From Paramecium sonneborni (lineage: Eukaryota > Ciliophora > Oligohymenophorea > Peniculida > Parameciidae): a stretch of 64,000 bases of DNA. The DNA lies in the NCBI GenBank assembly GCA_905182985.1, contig CAJJDN010000032.1, positions 405,562 to 469,561 on the forward strand, in the 5' to 3' direction. Positions 37,350-51,000 of this stretch are shown one piece after another (the stretch's first letter is position 1; every line of letters begins with the position of its first letter). Under the pieces are notes generated by a model. It saw only the letters and a list, made by a program, of their open reading frames with translations. It searched no databases and was not told the DNA's origin. Made by a program: the position numbers and the translations under genes.

Positions 37350-38889
37350 AATTGGTTCAAGGTATAATTGTCAAATTAATAAAGGAGTAAATAATGTAAA
37401 TAAGGAGACTTAGTAGCAATAAAATTATTTAACTATCTAAAGAAAGGTATGTAACATGAAAAATTTACAAATAAAATTGAATTGATGCTACTAAATTAAG
37501 AAATCTATACTTTAAGATTATTGGATTCTCCAAATATTATTAAAATGTATCAATGCATTTCGTTAATAAGAAAATTTTACATAATTATTGAATTATGCAA
37601 TTTAGGTATTTGAAACTATTAATGTATTAATCAGGAGATTTATTGTAATTGATAGAGATTAAAAATAATTAAAAAGAAAGTAAAGCAATTTAGTTATTCA
37701 AATAAATTATTAATGGTTTTTAGAGCAATTAAAAAAAGGTGTTATTAATAGACATATTAAACCTTCAAATATTTATTAAATGATGGCATACTAAAAATAG
37801 CAGATTATGATTTTTCTAAATGGGAGTTCAAGTATAAGTAATTTATAATGTTGGTACAAAACTATCTATGAGCCCTTTAGCCTTAATGGACAATTATTAG
37901 TTTGAAAAAGTGTCATTTGGAATATAGGAGTTATGTTTTATGAAAAACTTTTTGTATTTTTGGGTTTTAAAAAAGTTGCACTCATTGAATAGCAGAAACA
38001 GAAAAAGATGTAATTATCACTTCATGCAAAAGATTTTATTATAAAATGTTTAGAAGTTGATTTAAATAAAAGATTATCAGCTAATTAATTGTTTGAGCAT
38101 CCTTTATATAATGAAAGACTAAGATAACTGTAAATAAGTGGATCTTTCATATTACAAGAGGCCAAAAATTATATTAATAATATATTAATAATAGTAAAAA
38201 GAGAACGAATGGAAGAGAAAACTAAATCCAATACAATTGAAAGAAACTCTAATAATAATTATTTCAATCCACCTGCAAAACCTAATATTTCCTATAAAAC
38301 CTTATTAAATACTTTTTATAAAATGATTTAATACTATAGAATATGTTTTATTTACCAAAACTCATTCTTATAGTAGCAAACCAAATATATCTTCCTGATT
38401 TTAAAGGATTGTTCGTAAGAAAAATTACTCTATTTTATATTAAGCATGTGTTATTTAATACTATAAAATTAATGATAGAATCAAATCAACAATTTGGGGT
38501 TCTTCAATTTTTATTAATATATTTAGATACTGGTCTAAAAATAAAATATTAAATTGAAATTAATGAGTTTTATAAAAATTTTACAAAAATTAATGAAAAT
38601 TTGGTAAGCATTTCCTATTTACTTTATTTGGATGAGAATTTAATAAAAATATTTATTTAATTCTAATTTAATGATCTCAAAACAGATTTTTCATAAAAAT
38701 TACATCTTTATACTTGATTTTGAAGTATCAAAACAATTTTTAACAAAATATCCTGAACCACGAAAAGAAGATGCTATAATTATATTTGATTACCTAGTTT
38801 TAATTGAAAAAGTGGTTGAAACCAAACTAATTAATATAAAGTTTAAGTTTCAGTTTCTTAATAAGAAATCCATTAATAGATTAAAATAA
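37350..38889 (+). pseudogene. ULK/Atg1-like kinase pseudogene
   Basis: Kinase fragments appear in the correct order but in changing frames. They are GDLVAIKLFNYLKK, LLNQEIYTLRLLDSPNIIKM, FYIIIELCNLGDLL (after a 29-nt intron), GVINRHIKPSNIY, LNDGILKIADYDFSKWEF, VIWNIGVMFYEKL and AKDFIIKCLEVDLNKRLSAN followed by QLFEHPLY. At least three frame changes have no fitting mini-intron. The catalytic HRD has become NRH and DFG is DYD, so even a repaired product would be inactive. The tail around 38671-38889 matches the C-terminal region expected of ciliate ULK-like kinases. It lies divergent from the tandem trio, but its kinase family differs from theirs. Confidence 0.75.
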
Positions 38890-39010
38890 TTAATTTAAAA
38901 ATGATAAAAAGCAAAAAAATGAGTGAAATATAGAGAAATTTGCAAATAAATTAGAAAATCATGATAAATTGTGTGAATATATAAATTAATTTTAATCTAT
39001 AAAAAAAAAA

Positions 39011-40025
39011 TCATTCTTTAATGTATAATTATACCTTTGATCTAAAAACTTCAATGGCCTGTAACATAATATCTTTAGGTTCATACTATCCTACACTTTC
39101 AATAGAGACTATAATTATGATTAATTATGATTACAAATAAAGTGATTATCAATTTTATTTAATTCTATGTCCTTATCAAATCCATTAGCTTCTCTAATAC
39201 ACTCTCTGCAAGTAGTACAATTTCTTGGATTAATAACTTTAATTTAATTTCCTTTTATTCCGAATACCTTCATAGGACATAGTGATTCTAATTTTTCTTA
39301 TCTTTAAGTATCTAATTTATTTTTGATTATAATAGATGGCATTAATTTATAAAAGGCTGTACAAACAGGAGACCTATAAATTAATAAATTATCAAATACC
39401 ATTTTGCATGTCTTTTACCTACTCCTTTCTCACAAATCAATCTTAAATTAAGTTCTTGATTTTCCCTCAACTTAGCTATGATTATATTTGAATGAACAGG
39501 ACGAATCGGATTATTAGCAAATTATTTTGCTTATTACCCTTTTGGTTACCAAATTAAACTGCTTGAATAAACTGTTGTATTAGTATATTGATTTTCAATT
39601 GGATCATCTTATCTACAATTTGGTTTTTTTTCACATTTTGCAACTAATGTAAAATCAATTGAATTTAATTCATTATATTCTTCTTAATCATCTTTCTCAA
39701 TAAATTGCAAAGGATCTGCTATAATAGGAATTAATCTAATAAATGTTTTAACAAAATATACCCTAATCTATGAGCAAGTACCTCATCTGGTATAATACTT
39801 GTATTTTAGATCACTTGAACCTTATGAATTGCCATTGTAGGAATCTCTAATTATATTTTAATTTACTTCAGCTATCATAATCCTTCTTAAAGAATTAGCA
39901 ATTGGAGCATCAATATTTATCATTTCAAAAACTATTTTATCATCTGTTTTAGAGAGAATATTAATTTCTAATTCTCTTTAAAATTATTTAATATTAAATT
40001 TTTCTTATTTAAAAGGCTAAAACAT
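39011..40025 (-). CDS. RPAC1: RNA polymerase I/III subunit RPAC1 (AC40)
   Basis: Four introns of 22 to 26 nt give 304 residues from the ATG at 40025. Diagnostic segments are INIDAPIANSLRRIMIAEIP, VQVIQNTSIIPDEVLAHRLG, LIPIIADP and KWSPVCTAFYKLMPSI. A ferredoxin-like CTTCRECIRE stretch is followed by VGQYEPKDIMLQAIEVFRSK at the C-terminus. RPAC1 pairs with RPAC2 (alpha-like heterodimer) in polymerases I and III. Yeast AC40 has about 335 residues. Protein-like sequence continues upstream of the chosen Met (QIVIKRGLNIESKLIQN), so a short 5-prime exon may be missing. The first intron ends GAG. Confidence 0.92.
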
Positions 40026-40724
40026 ATTCTATATTAATTTACTTTCAATATTTAATCCTCTTTTAATTACAATTTATGTTAATCCATTAATTTATTTTTA
40101 ATTAAAACTAAAATATTAATATAAATATAAAGTAACTTTCAAGTTTCATATGAGAAAGTTTGCATTAATAGTTTAAAATAGTCAGAAATTAGATCTAATA
40201 TTTCCTATAATCTAGGCCTTCCTATATCAGACTATTAAAAATGAGATATTCCTCCTCCTTTTAGGAATAAGTGAGCTGTATAAAGAGACATCTACAAATT
40301 TGAATGTTGGATATTCAATCACAAAATATATTCTAATAATTAATGTTATCAATACTAAATATATGGTTGATAATTATTTTAGATAGAATTGTATTATTAT
40401 TAAAATCTTTTTAACCTAGTCCATCTTGCAATCTTTAAGTATTAGATATTACTCTCTTTCAAAAAAGTAATAAACCTATTTTATTCAAAGAGGCTTCTAT
40501 AGAAATAAATTTTTTGCAGGACTATGTATTAACAAAAATTATTATACCCTGTAAATCGAATTCAAAAATTCTTTTATAGAGGATCATAAAATCTTTTATA
40601 TAATTCACCACATAATTGGTCTATTTAATTTTTATAAAAACTTGACATTCTTTAAATATTGATGAACAATGTATTATATGGCGATAAATTGAATTTTAAA
40701 TTGATGTAAAACTTAAAACATTAA
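40026..40724. other. Intergenic, nothing firm
   Basis: About 700 bases between RPAC1 and the candidate RNA. It includes the possible upstream exon of RPAC1 within the first 120 bases. The rest is AT-rich without a supported feature. Confidence 0.45.
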
Positions 40725-40965
40725 GTAATTTCAAGACACATCTCATAGACCGGAGTAACATTTAAAAGTAAGTTATAGCGGGTAAATAATGGGCTCTGTC
40801 TTGAAACCTGGCTCTCTTAAATATCTTATCTAGATAGACAAAATGGGCTAGAATATCTGAAGAATTTAACTGATCTTTGAGTAAACCTAAAAACACTTGA
40901 GAGTAACCATAGAGGAGTCAATGAGATAGGTACCCCATTATACTGAAAAAGTGGAAGTTTTCTAT
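40725..40965. ncRNA. Candidate structured non-coding RNA
   Basis: This stretch is visibly richer in G and C than the intergenic DNA on either side, with many GG/CC dinucleotides, yet neither strand carries a convincing protein frame. ATAATGGG at 40784-40791 is complementary to CCCATTAT at 40934-40941, which would close a domain of about 150 bases. Inside it TATCTAG and CTAGAATA can form a hairpin. I could not match it to tRNA, 5S, U1-U6, SRP, RNase P, MRP or telomerase RNA from memory, so the class and the strand are open. Confidence 0.4.
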
Positions 40966-41186
40966 TGTTTAAGCTAATCATTATCATATTTGCTATTTAT
41001 CTCATTATACATATATAAAACAACAAGTTTAATTTAAAAATTAATATTAAAGTTCTTCAACTTCTTAGATTGATTTTATTGATCATTCTTAATCTATTCT
41101 GAATTATTATCTTTATTATTTTAGATTTCATCCCCATCAACAAAATAATTATCATCAAATTGATCGCTTATTTATAATTAAAATTA

Positions 41187-41580
41187 ATGAATTAAAAAAG
41201 TATATTATCTCATATTTTTGATAATCCTTTTAATAAGCTAAAAGTTGGAGCAGCAGCAAAAAAAACTTAGAATAAGGAGGCATTAAGATTATACAGAGAC
41301 ATTTTAAAGTTTTCAATTGAATTCGATTGGGCTAACAAAAATGGAGAGATTTGGTATAAAGTTTAACTAAAGCAAAAGGAGAGACATTATTAGAAAGAGT
41401 GCTAGAAAGGAATTTGAAATAGCTAAAAATGAATAAGATCCATTTATGGTCATGAGAATGATAATGACATCTAGGGAAGCAATGCAAAAAACAAGGGAGA
41501 AATTGAATGAGGAATACTTTAAATTAAATACCACTTTTTCAGAAAGAACTAAAATAAATGAACAAAATAAATGTGAATGA
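41187..41580 (+). CDS. LYR-motif (LYRM/complex I B14-like) mitochondrial protein
   Basis: One 19-nt intron (41354-41372, ending AAG) gives 124 residues. The LYR signature is ALRLYRDILKFSI, followed by RRDIIRKSARKEFE, which supplies the conserved basic helix and Phe of the fold. Such proteins bind acyl carrier protein and assist respiratory complex assembly or Fe-S transfer in the mitochondrial matrix. Which LYRM it corresponds to cannot be decided by eye. The N-terminus (SILSHIFDNPFNKLKVG) could be a targeting sequence. Confidence 0.82.
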
Positions 41581-42028
41581 TTTAATTTATGCTCTTTTAA
41601 GTAATGAATAAATATCTGAACTTTTTTAAATTATTTTTAAGAATTCTCATTTTTTATTTTTCAATCTATTTTTGTACCATAATTGTCAATTAATTTATTT
41701 TTATTGTATTGATATTTATTTTATGAATCATCATTTCATTTTCTCTCTAATTAAATTTTCAGAATAATTTAATATATATTTTTATTGATTTTATAAACAA
41801 TTAATTAATTGCTTAACAACAAATCCATTTGAGAGCTAAATTTTTATTAATAATTATATAGTTCCCCTTTAAAAAGACATATAATGATTTTAATTAAAAA
41901 TTAATCTGAAAAAAGTACTAGTATATTTATTTTTAGATAATTAAATTATATTTTTTTTTAATAAACGATTAATTGATCATATTCCTTGTTCGATTTAATT
42001 ACTAATTATTATAATAAATAATTTACTC
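41581..42028. other. Intergenic (convergent), nothing recognised
   Basis: About 450 bases between two convergent genes, very T-rich. No feature is supported. Confidence 0.55.
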
Positions 42029-43865
42029 TCATTGTTAATGATAATAATTCTATTAATTAAAAAAAATTTATTGATTTTAATATTAAATTTATTAGTTGTT
42101 CTATTACATCTATTAAATCCCCTATGGTTAATAATTAGGTATTTAATTAGGCCCATTTTGAAACTGATTTGTCTGCTGAGGATTTTATTAAGAATTTGAT
42201 CTATCTCTTATTATTACCCTATCATAATAAAAATCTTAAGTTTGCTATTAAACTATAAAATGAAGTTAAAATTTACTTATTCTTGGAGTAGATTTTATAA
42301 TTCTTATATTTTACCTTAAATAAATCGAATTAAGACATTCATAAAGAGTTCTTATATTAGGTCTTTAATTTGGATCTCTAAGTAAACATTAACTTAAAAT
42401 ATCTAAAAATTTTTGATCATAACCTATTTATGATAAACTATTTTCAATAGCCTTTCTATTATAGAATTTCTCAAAATCATATTCACTTAAGCCTCTTGGA
42501 CCATGCCTTACATCTCCTATATAAATTCCTTTATTTGCAACTGTCAATATTATCAAACCAATCTAGAATATATCATATTTTAAAGTTTATATAATTTCTG
42601 GAGGATCATATTTTGGAGTAAAATATTCTCTTGTTTATTCTACATTAATTCCTTCTTTAATTTATTTCGAACAATCAAAATCAGCAATGTAAAATTAACT
42701 TGAACTAATTTATTCATAATCAATAAAAATATTTTCAGGCTTTAAATCTCTATGAATTATATCTTTATCGTGCAAACACAAAAGTGCTATGATTTAAAAT
42801 AATATTACATTTAGCAGTTTTTGCTGCCATTCTATAAACATCTTTTCTAAATTATTCTACTGTTTATTGTTATTTTTGCCAATTATTGAATCCATTCACT
42901 AATGTTCCAGCAAATTTCTAGTAAAGTAAAAACACAAAATCGAAAACTCTAAGATAAGTAAAGCAAGTTGCTACATTTTCACTATTATTAAATAGTTCCA
43001 TTAATTAAATGTCTCTATCTATTTATTTTAAAATTTATTATCTTTCTTCCTCATCTCCGTAAATTTTTGTTTATTTATAAACTATTTCATTTTTAATAGT
43101 AGGAAAATTAAGAGAAAAAGCTTTTGGTTTTTTAAAGCTCTTTACAATAGAGTTTCCATTATATATTTATTTATAATTATCAATTCTTAATAAATAACTA
43201 AGTAATTTTTAAAAATCTGGATCAAATCCTGATTATATTTAAACATTATCATTTTTTTAAAACAAATATCTAGTAACATTTTATAAATCTTTTTAATTTT
43301 AAAATTATATCAAGTCTTAATATTTATAAAGAAAATATTGGTTGATAAAATTCCAAAAAATAGCGAGAGAATTGTATGGTTTATCAATTTAACTGAAATT
43401 ATATTCCAATAGTGACAAATAAACAATTCCTTCCATATAATATACTTGATTTATAGAGTATAATGGCCAATTAAAATTTCTTTTTTCAAACTCAGCAAAT
43501 GCTAAATTTAAAGATGATAATATACTTAGTGCAAGTTATAGTAGAATTCTGTAACCTTCTGTATTAATAATTCTGCTTAATTTCTCATCATTTAATTGAT
43601 ACTAAAATAAATTGAGATATATTAAAAAGTGCTCATTTTGGGAACAGCAATACTAATATGGTTGTAAAATGTTTAAATATTTCAGAGTTCTATATTTGGT
43701 AAGAGTGGTGTTTTAAACTTAGTTTTTTGGAATCATAAGAGCAACTAATGGATTTATTTGTTCTTCTAATGTAAAGTTAGGTATAACTCCAAATATATTA
43801 TTATTAATTCCATATTGAGGTCCCTAGATTTAGTCATAAATTTAATAAAGAGAATAGAAATCCAT
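42029..43865 (-). CDS. Atypical protein kinase with a DFD motif
   Basis: One 22-nt intron (42787-42808) gives 604 residues. The first 280 or so residues (for example TLTKYRTLKYLNILQPYQY) match no family I know. The C-terminal half is kinase-like: [55 protein letters not shown] and LRDPNQRPNIRTLYECL. DFG is DFD, and I find neither a glycine loop nor a clear VAIK lysine in the N-lobe, so it may be a pseudokinase that keeps HRD. The tail is Gln/Asn-rich (NQFQNGPNQIPNYQPQGIQQ). In the kinase region HRDLKPEN and DPNQRPN are textbook. Confidence 0.75.
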
Positions 43866-44394
43866 AATTCTATAATAATTATTTATATAAATTTCTAATA
43901 AAATAAAAATCCAAGATGTTAAATAATACTACATTGATATTGTCTATTTATCTATAATCTAAATTACTGTGAATGATTGATATTGAAATTTTAAATAATG
44001 TAGATTAGAAATTTTAATAGGATTTTTAATTTAATTTAGAATTAAGTTCTAAATGAGAAAATAAAATTAATTATTAAATTGATTAGCCTTAAAATATTTG
44101 CCAGAAAAGTGACAAAACAATATATTTCGAAACTAAAAGCTATTAAGATGATAATTGTATTATAATAGATAAACCATAAAAATATACTAATTTATAAACT
44201 TTATATTTTTCTTAGATTCTAAATTTGTTTAAATTTTTAATTTGACAAATAGATATAAAAATATTGTCGTTGTGCAATTAAATAAGTTTAACTATTTCTA
44301 TTTCACTTAAAATAAATAGAGAATAAATTGTTCTTACTTGTGATTAAATTGGGAAGAAAAATTAAAGAGACTTTAAAAATTAATTAATTATTAG
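43866..44394. other. Intergenic (divergent promoters), nothing recognised
   Basis: About 530 AT-rich bases between the divergent DFD-kinase and CCDC97 genes. No conserved signal is seen. Confidence 0.5.
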
Positions 44395-45028
44395 ATGTAA
44401 AATAAATACATTCCAATAACTAAAAACATTCCAAAGACAATATTAAATAGAAGGTTTAAGAAACTTTAAGAATTAATTGACAATGAAGAATACTTTAGTG
44501 AAGAATAAATAAGAATGAGAGATGTATATTATATTGTAATTTAAGATTATAGCCATTATTATATTTTATTTATGTCGGCCAGTATATTCGTAACTAGAAC
44601 AAAAAGCAAGATACAAATTTTAATTTATCAGAATTATTAATAGATTAAATATAGAAATAAGAATATGAAATTCATTTATAAGACATGTATGATAAATTAG
44701 GACCAAATCATGATTATCCTAGTATATATATATAAAAAGTAGACAGATTTAATGATTGAAGCTAGAATAAAGGATACAGATTTAGAAGATTAAGAGGATA
44801 TACTAATACGTTTGATGCATGATAGATTCATAAATGGATTAGATAAAGATTTCATTAATTACGAATAAATAGATTTAAATGAGTATAATGAAATATAATT
44901 TTAGAGATTATGATGACTAGAAATAGATAAATATAGATATAGAAGAAGAATATTTTGAGAATATAAATATGGATGAAAGAAATGAAGAAGTAAAATAATC
45001 AGAATATACAGGAATTTAAGATTATTGA
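44395..45028 (+). CDS. CCDC97: CCDC97-like protein (splicing-associated)
   Basis: Three introns (29, 25 and 22 nt; acceptors TAG, CAG, TAG) give 185 residues. The core LNRRFKKLQELIDNEEYFSE followed by EQIRMRDPLLY and YVGQYIRNQ, then LIRLMHDRFINGLDKDFINY, matches the CCDC97 domain (L..L...EYFS...MR.R.PLLY..YVGQY and MY.RFL.G.D..FFDY). The acidic C-terminus (IEEEYFENINMDERNEE) also fits. Human CCDC97 associates with the U2 snRNP SF3B complex. The gene ends 28 nt from the convergent calcium channel gene. Confidence 0.82.
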
Positions 45029-45056
45029 AATTAATTAATAATAAAAATGTAATCAT

Positions 45057-48000
45057 TCATTCATGAAATGTTTCTTTAATATTTTTAGGTTAATTATTGA
45101 CATTGTCAATAATGTGTCTCATTCTATCTTAAATTTTTTCTAATGAGTCATTCATAATCTTCATTTTTATCTCAATAGATTCTTGAATTTCATTTCCTTT
45201 CTACTAATCATCCATTTCTTCTTCAGCAAATCTTGCTCTAACCAATTAGATTATATATAGATTACCTTTTAATAGGCATCCAACTAATATCTTTCATATC
45301 AATCTTTTCTTTGATATAAGACTCATTACCATTATAATCATTTTCATCTTTATACTTTAAATAAGCATAATAATAAATATAATTCCACATATAATGTTCT
45401 TATTCAATATGTTCCTAAAATCCTAAACCTCCTCCTTCATCATTTTTTTCAAATTTTTCTCTTGTTATACCACAAATAAAACATTTCATTGTTTAATCCT
45501 TTATTCTTTCTTAAAGTTTCTCTCTTAAAGAACCAAATGTATCTACTATAATACCTTAAATCATATTTAACATAATCATGACTAAAACAATATTTACAGC
45601 ATTATCAAATATAAATCTACTAACATAATTTGAAGTAAATGAATGATCCACACCATCATATTCATTCTCTCCTTATTTTACTCTATCCCATGCATCTTTT
45701 AACATATCAAAATTTTATGTTATACTTGATATTGTTTCATAATCCTTTATTCCAGAACCCAAAGATCCTGTAAATTTAAAAGTTAAGTCAAAACTCATAA
45801 ATATACATTGCCACATTGTACTACATCCTCTTTCACAAATTATATTATCATTATCTGCTTATAATTGACATCCTATACTGTCTACTATTGGATAATCATT
45901 AAAGTATATTACAAATCCTAAAATTCCTACATAATATTCAATAACTGCTAAAAGAAGTAAAGCTAATCCAATTTCTTGTCTAGGACCCCATATTGCATCT
46001 AATACAGTTTTTAATTATTCCATTTTTAGAAAATCCATCAAATGAAAAGCAAAAAAAAAAGGATGAACTGTTAAACCTACTATCCCTGCAATGATATAAA
46101 TGCAATAATATAAGATATCAGGATCTTATAATAAAATAAAAGAACTCTTAATACTTCTGATACCAACATCAAATATTGTATTCATTACTTTTTTTTATTT
46201 TTAAAAATTTTCCCAGATATGATCAACTTTTAAAGGAGCTCTTTTAACTAAAAAAAAGAATACTATTAATGAACTAAAAACAAGCATTGTTATACCTAAA
46301 CCTTATATTAGTATTGGAGTCCATGTAGATTCTTTATATCCTAATAATCTTGGATCCTATAGTCTTTCATAAATTAAATCTCCAGATACTCCTTAAGCTC
46401 CACTTACATAAAAATCTTATGAGTAACTTAATAAAACTATAAGATTAATTACTAATGTAGTAACAAAAGCTAGGTTTTCCCATAATTTACCTTATGAAGC
46501 AAAAAAGGCAAACAAAGGATTTTTTGCAAAGATTTAATTTAATTTTTCTTCATATTCCATTGTTTTAATTAAAAAATTGGCCCTTTCCATTAAATATGTT
46601 AATTTAGTTTTACTACTTGTTCTATCAACTTAATCATGAAATTCTAATCTAGCACTTTTAGGTAAATTACATATTGGTAATTTTGGAAAGTAAATTGTAT
46701 ACAATTTTTAATCTCTTATCATATCAATTGAGCAGGTATTTTATCTAAAAAACTTAATAGCATTTTTTGTTAATCTTTTATATTCAATTTTTTCTTAAAT
46801 TATTTTATCTTATTTTTATTCTTCTTCAGATTTTTAAGTTAAGGCTATTTAACCAATAAAATTTCCTCCTAATTTTGCAATATTTTCTAAACCTGAGAAA
46901 ATATTTGCGATGGCATTATCTTCTTCTTTTTAATTTTCAGAAAATTCATTTAAAACATCATTCATTTCTGTATCTTCATATAATAATTATTTTGCTTTTT
47001 AATTGTCTAAAAATTATTACATTAATAGTAATATAAGAAATCCATTTTCAATAATAAATTCATAATATTCTGGTGGTTATTCATTTGTAATTTCTATTTC
47101 AGCTCTTTTAAATAATTCTTCATTATAAGTTCCTCCATAAGTTTTAAATAATTTATAAATTCGAGTTAAGTTATTCGTTAAAACATTTAATGGTATTACT
47201 CTTACTAATCTGGCGATATCAGAATTCTATGGTTCACAACATTCTAATAAAGAAACTAAACAATTTAAACATTTAAATTTTAATCTAGCCAATTAACCAG
47301 GATGAATAGATATCCGATACTATTTCTCTCCATCATATTTAAAATATTCATTAGATTATTCAAAGATTTTCTCATCCTCTGATATTATTAGAACTACATA
47401 TTCCAATAAATTGCTTTTTATTAAGGTTTATTAATTTTATTTACAAGGTCCTTATATCAATTCTGTCAATGTCTCAAAACATTATAATACACTTTCATAA
47501 TTTGCTTTAGATATTTGAAATGTATATAGCAATAAAATAATCTATGATACTAAATCATATGAATTTTTTTGATTAAATTAAGATCTCATATAATTTTGTA
47601 AATCTTAATTATGTCCTTCACAAAATAATTATATTAGCTTTAAAGCTTTGCAAACTAATTTGTTTTCTTAATAATTTAGTTTATGTGCTCTGCTCATTGA
47701 TAATATTTGCATATCAAATACATCTTTACACTATTTAAAGAATTTTTCACATTAAGAATTCGACAAAAAATATTCATATGCAGTTTTTTAAACTTGATTA
47801 TTTCCATTTTTTAATAGCAATATCATAAATGACATTAATGTTCCCATATAAACAGGTTCAAGTTCAGATTCGCATAATAATACAATAAGAATTTATGTAA
47901 CATTCATTCTGTTAAATAAAAGTTATCTTTCAAATAGTTCATTTTCAGTATCTTTTAAAATGGCAGATAACACTTTCAATATAAAAATAATATTTTCTCT

Positions 48001-51000
48001 GCTGGCACCATTGGTCTTCCAAAATTCTAAGTAAGTTAGAATCTTTACTATAATGTCAGAATTAGTTAATAAAAGATCTTTTACTTCCTATCTTTTATCA
48101 TCTTTGAACATTTTTTAGATAGTCCAAATAGAATTTGATAATTTTAAAGATTCTTTTTTAACTAAATCTTTAACAAATTCTTATCCAAAATATTTTCTTC
48201 TAAATTGAGTGATTTATGAATTATCTTATTAGGATTAAGATTATGTTAATAAATCAGAAGTCTTTTCTTCTTAACTATCTACATAATTTTCAGATTAGAT
48301 GAATTTAATTGGTACTTAAATATTGAAACTTTATCCTAAATCAGATATAGTTTATAATCTTTATTTATTATTAGTTAATTCAGAAGGTGCTAAGAAAAAC
48401 ATTCTGTCTAAATTATTTAGAAAAAATTTAACAAATTAACTAATTTAAATTTAATCTTTTTCTGATGCTAATAAAGCATTTTATAAGAGTTCATTATATC
48501 TATTTACAACTGGCAATAAGGAATCAAATAAATAATTTAAATTTGACGGTATAAATTAATCTTTTTAAATGATTACTTGATGTTCATATTCTAAAATCTT
48601 ATTTAAAATATCAGAATTTGATCGAAGCATTAATTCATCCAAAGTTTCAGGTTTATGAAAAATCATTGATTTAATTAGATTCCAAAAATTACTTTGTAAT
48701 TAAGTATCTTCAAAATTTGGTTTCTCCTTTTATTTGATACATTCTAATACTCTATATGTTACTTTTAATGTATTTTTCAAAACATCTTGTAAACTTAAAA
48801 ATATAATAGCTTAATTTATCAATGAAGCCCTAATTTTTTTTGATAAACACTTAGATATGATATTAATAAATAAATAACTATATTTATTATTATTTGGTAA
48901 NTTTCACATTAAGAATTCGACAAAAAATATTCATATGCAGTTTTTTAAACTTGATTATTTCCATTTTTTAATAGCAATATCATAAATGACATTAATGTTC
49001 CCATATAAACAGGTTCAAGTTCAGATTCGCATAATAATACAATAAGAATTTATGTAACATTCATTCTGTTAAATAAAAGTTATCTTTCAAATAGTTCATT
49101 TTCAGTATCTTTTAAAATGGCAGATAACACTTTCAATATAAAAATAATATTTTCTCTGCTGGCACCATTGGTCTTCCAAAATTCTAAGTAAGTTAGAATC
49201 TTTACTATAATGTCAGAATTAGTTAATAAAAGATCTTTTACTTCCTATCTTTTATCATCTTTGAACATTTTTTAGATAGTCCAAATAGAATTTGATAATT
49301 TTAAAGATTCTTTTTTAACTAAATCTTTAACAAATTCTTATCCAAAATATTTTCTTCTAAATTGAGTGATTTATGAATTATCTTATTAGGATTAAGATTA
49401 TGTTAATAAATCAGAAGTCTTTTCTTCTTAACTATCTACATAATTTTCAGATTAGATGAATTTAATTGGTACTTAAATATTGAAACTTTATCCTAAATCA
49501 GATATAGTTTATAATCTTTATTTATTATTAGTTAATTCAGAAGGTGCTAAGAAAAACATTCTGTCTAAATTATTTAGAAAAAATTTAACAAATTAACTAA
49601 TTTAAATTTAATCTTTTTCTGATGCTAATAAAGCATTTTATAAGAGTTCATTATATCTATTTACAACTGGCAATAAGGAATCAAATAAATAATTTAAATT
49701 TGACGGTATAAATTAATCTTTTTAAATGATTACTTGATGTTCATATTCTAAAATCTTATTTAAAATATCAGAATTTGATCGAAGCATTAATTCATCCAAA
49801 GTTTCAGGTTTATGAAAAATCATTGATTTAATTAGATTCCAAAAATTACTTTGTAATTAAGTATCTTCAAAATTTGGTTTCTCCTTTTATTTGATACATT
49901 CTAATACTCTATATGTTACTTTTAATGTATTTTTCAAAACATCTTGTAAACTTAAAAATATAATAGCTTAATTTATCAATGAAGCCCTAATTTTTTTTGA
50001 TAAACACTTAGATATGATATTAATAAATAAATAACTATATTTATTATTATTTGGTAAATAATCAAAAAAGCTTGAAATTTTATTATTATCTTAAAAAGGG
50101 TATAATGGATGAATAATACCGGATTCCTCCTTTAAAATAATAGGTTCAGTAAGTTTATCAATTACAATCTCAAAAATATCCACTGATTTTTTTGAATGAA
50201 TTTCTGTAACTTCTAAGATTTCAAAATAAAATTATAAGAATTCTGGATATCTACCATGTTATTTAATAAGAATAATAAAATAATCATATTCTTATTAACC
50301 AAGCTGTCCATATAATGTTGGTTGTTTTTCAAATAAAGAACATAATAAACTAATTTATCCTATATTTTAATTAGTGTTTTCTATAACTTTTTTTACAACC
50401 TTTCTATAAACAGTTAATGCATTTCGTTCATTATCTTTTGCAAAGAATCCCATAATATTCATAGTATGTTTTAATAAAGCTATGAGATCAGGATGAAATG
50501 ATTTTTAATCAATAACAACTAAAGACTTATTAATTAATTCTAATAAGACTTCATATCCACCGATATGTTCAAACATTTATTATTTTAATTTTAATGAAAC
50601 ACTTTCAGTTTATTAAAATATGCTATCTATTTTCCATAAACATTAGAGAGTCTAATCCATAATTCTATTTTTCTCTGTAATCCATGTTTAACTTCTTTAA
50701 ACATTATTTTTTAATATTGCTATCATTTTTACCCAAACATTAAATAATTATTGTGATTCATAAGTATCTAAAATCTAAATATTATCAAAATGTTATAAGA
50801 ATTCTTTTTTTTATCTTGCAAATCTTTATATTAATTCTACTATTTAATTTTCAAGTTATGGATTTCTTGCAAAATATAAAGATATTAATAAAACTTCTAT
50901 AAAAGGTCTTTTAAGAACTTAATCAAAACTTTTCAAAGTTGGACCACTTTATCTAATAGTTTTTTTTTCTTATTCAGGTTTATCTACCCATTATTCTCCA

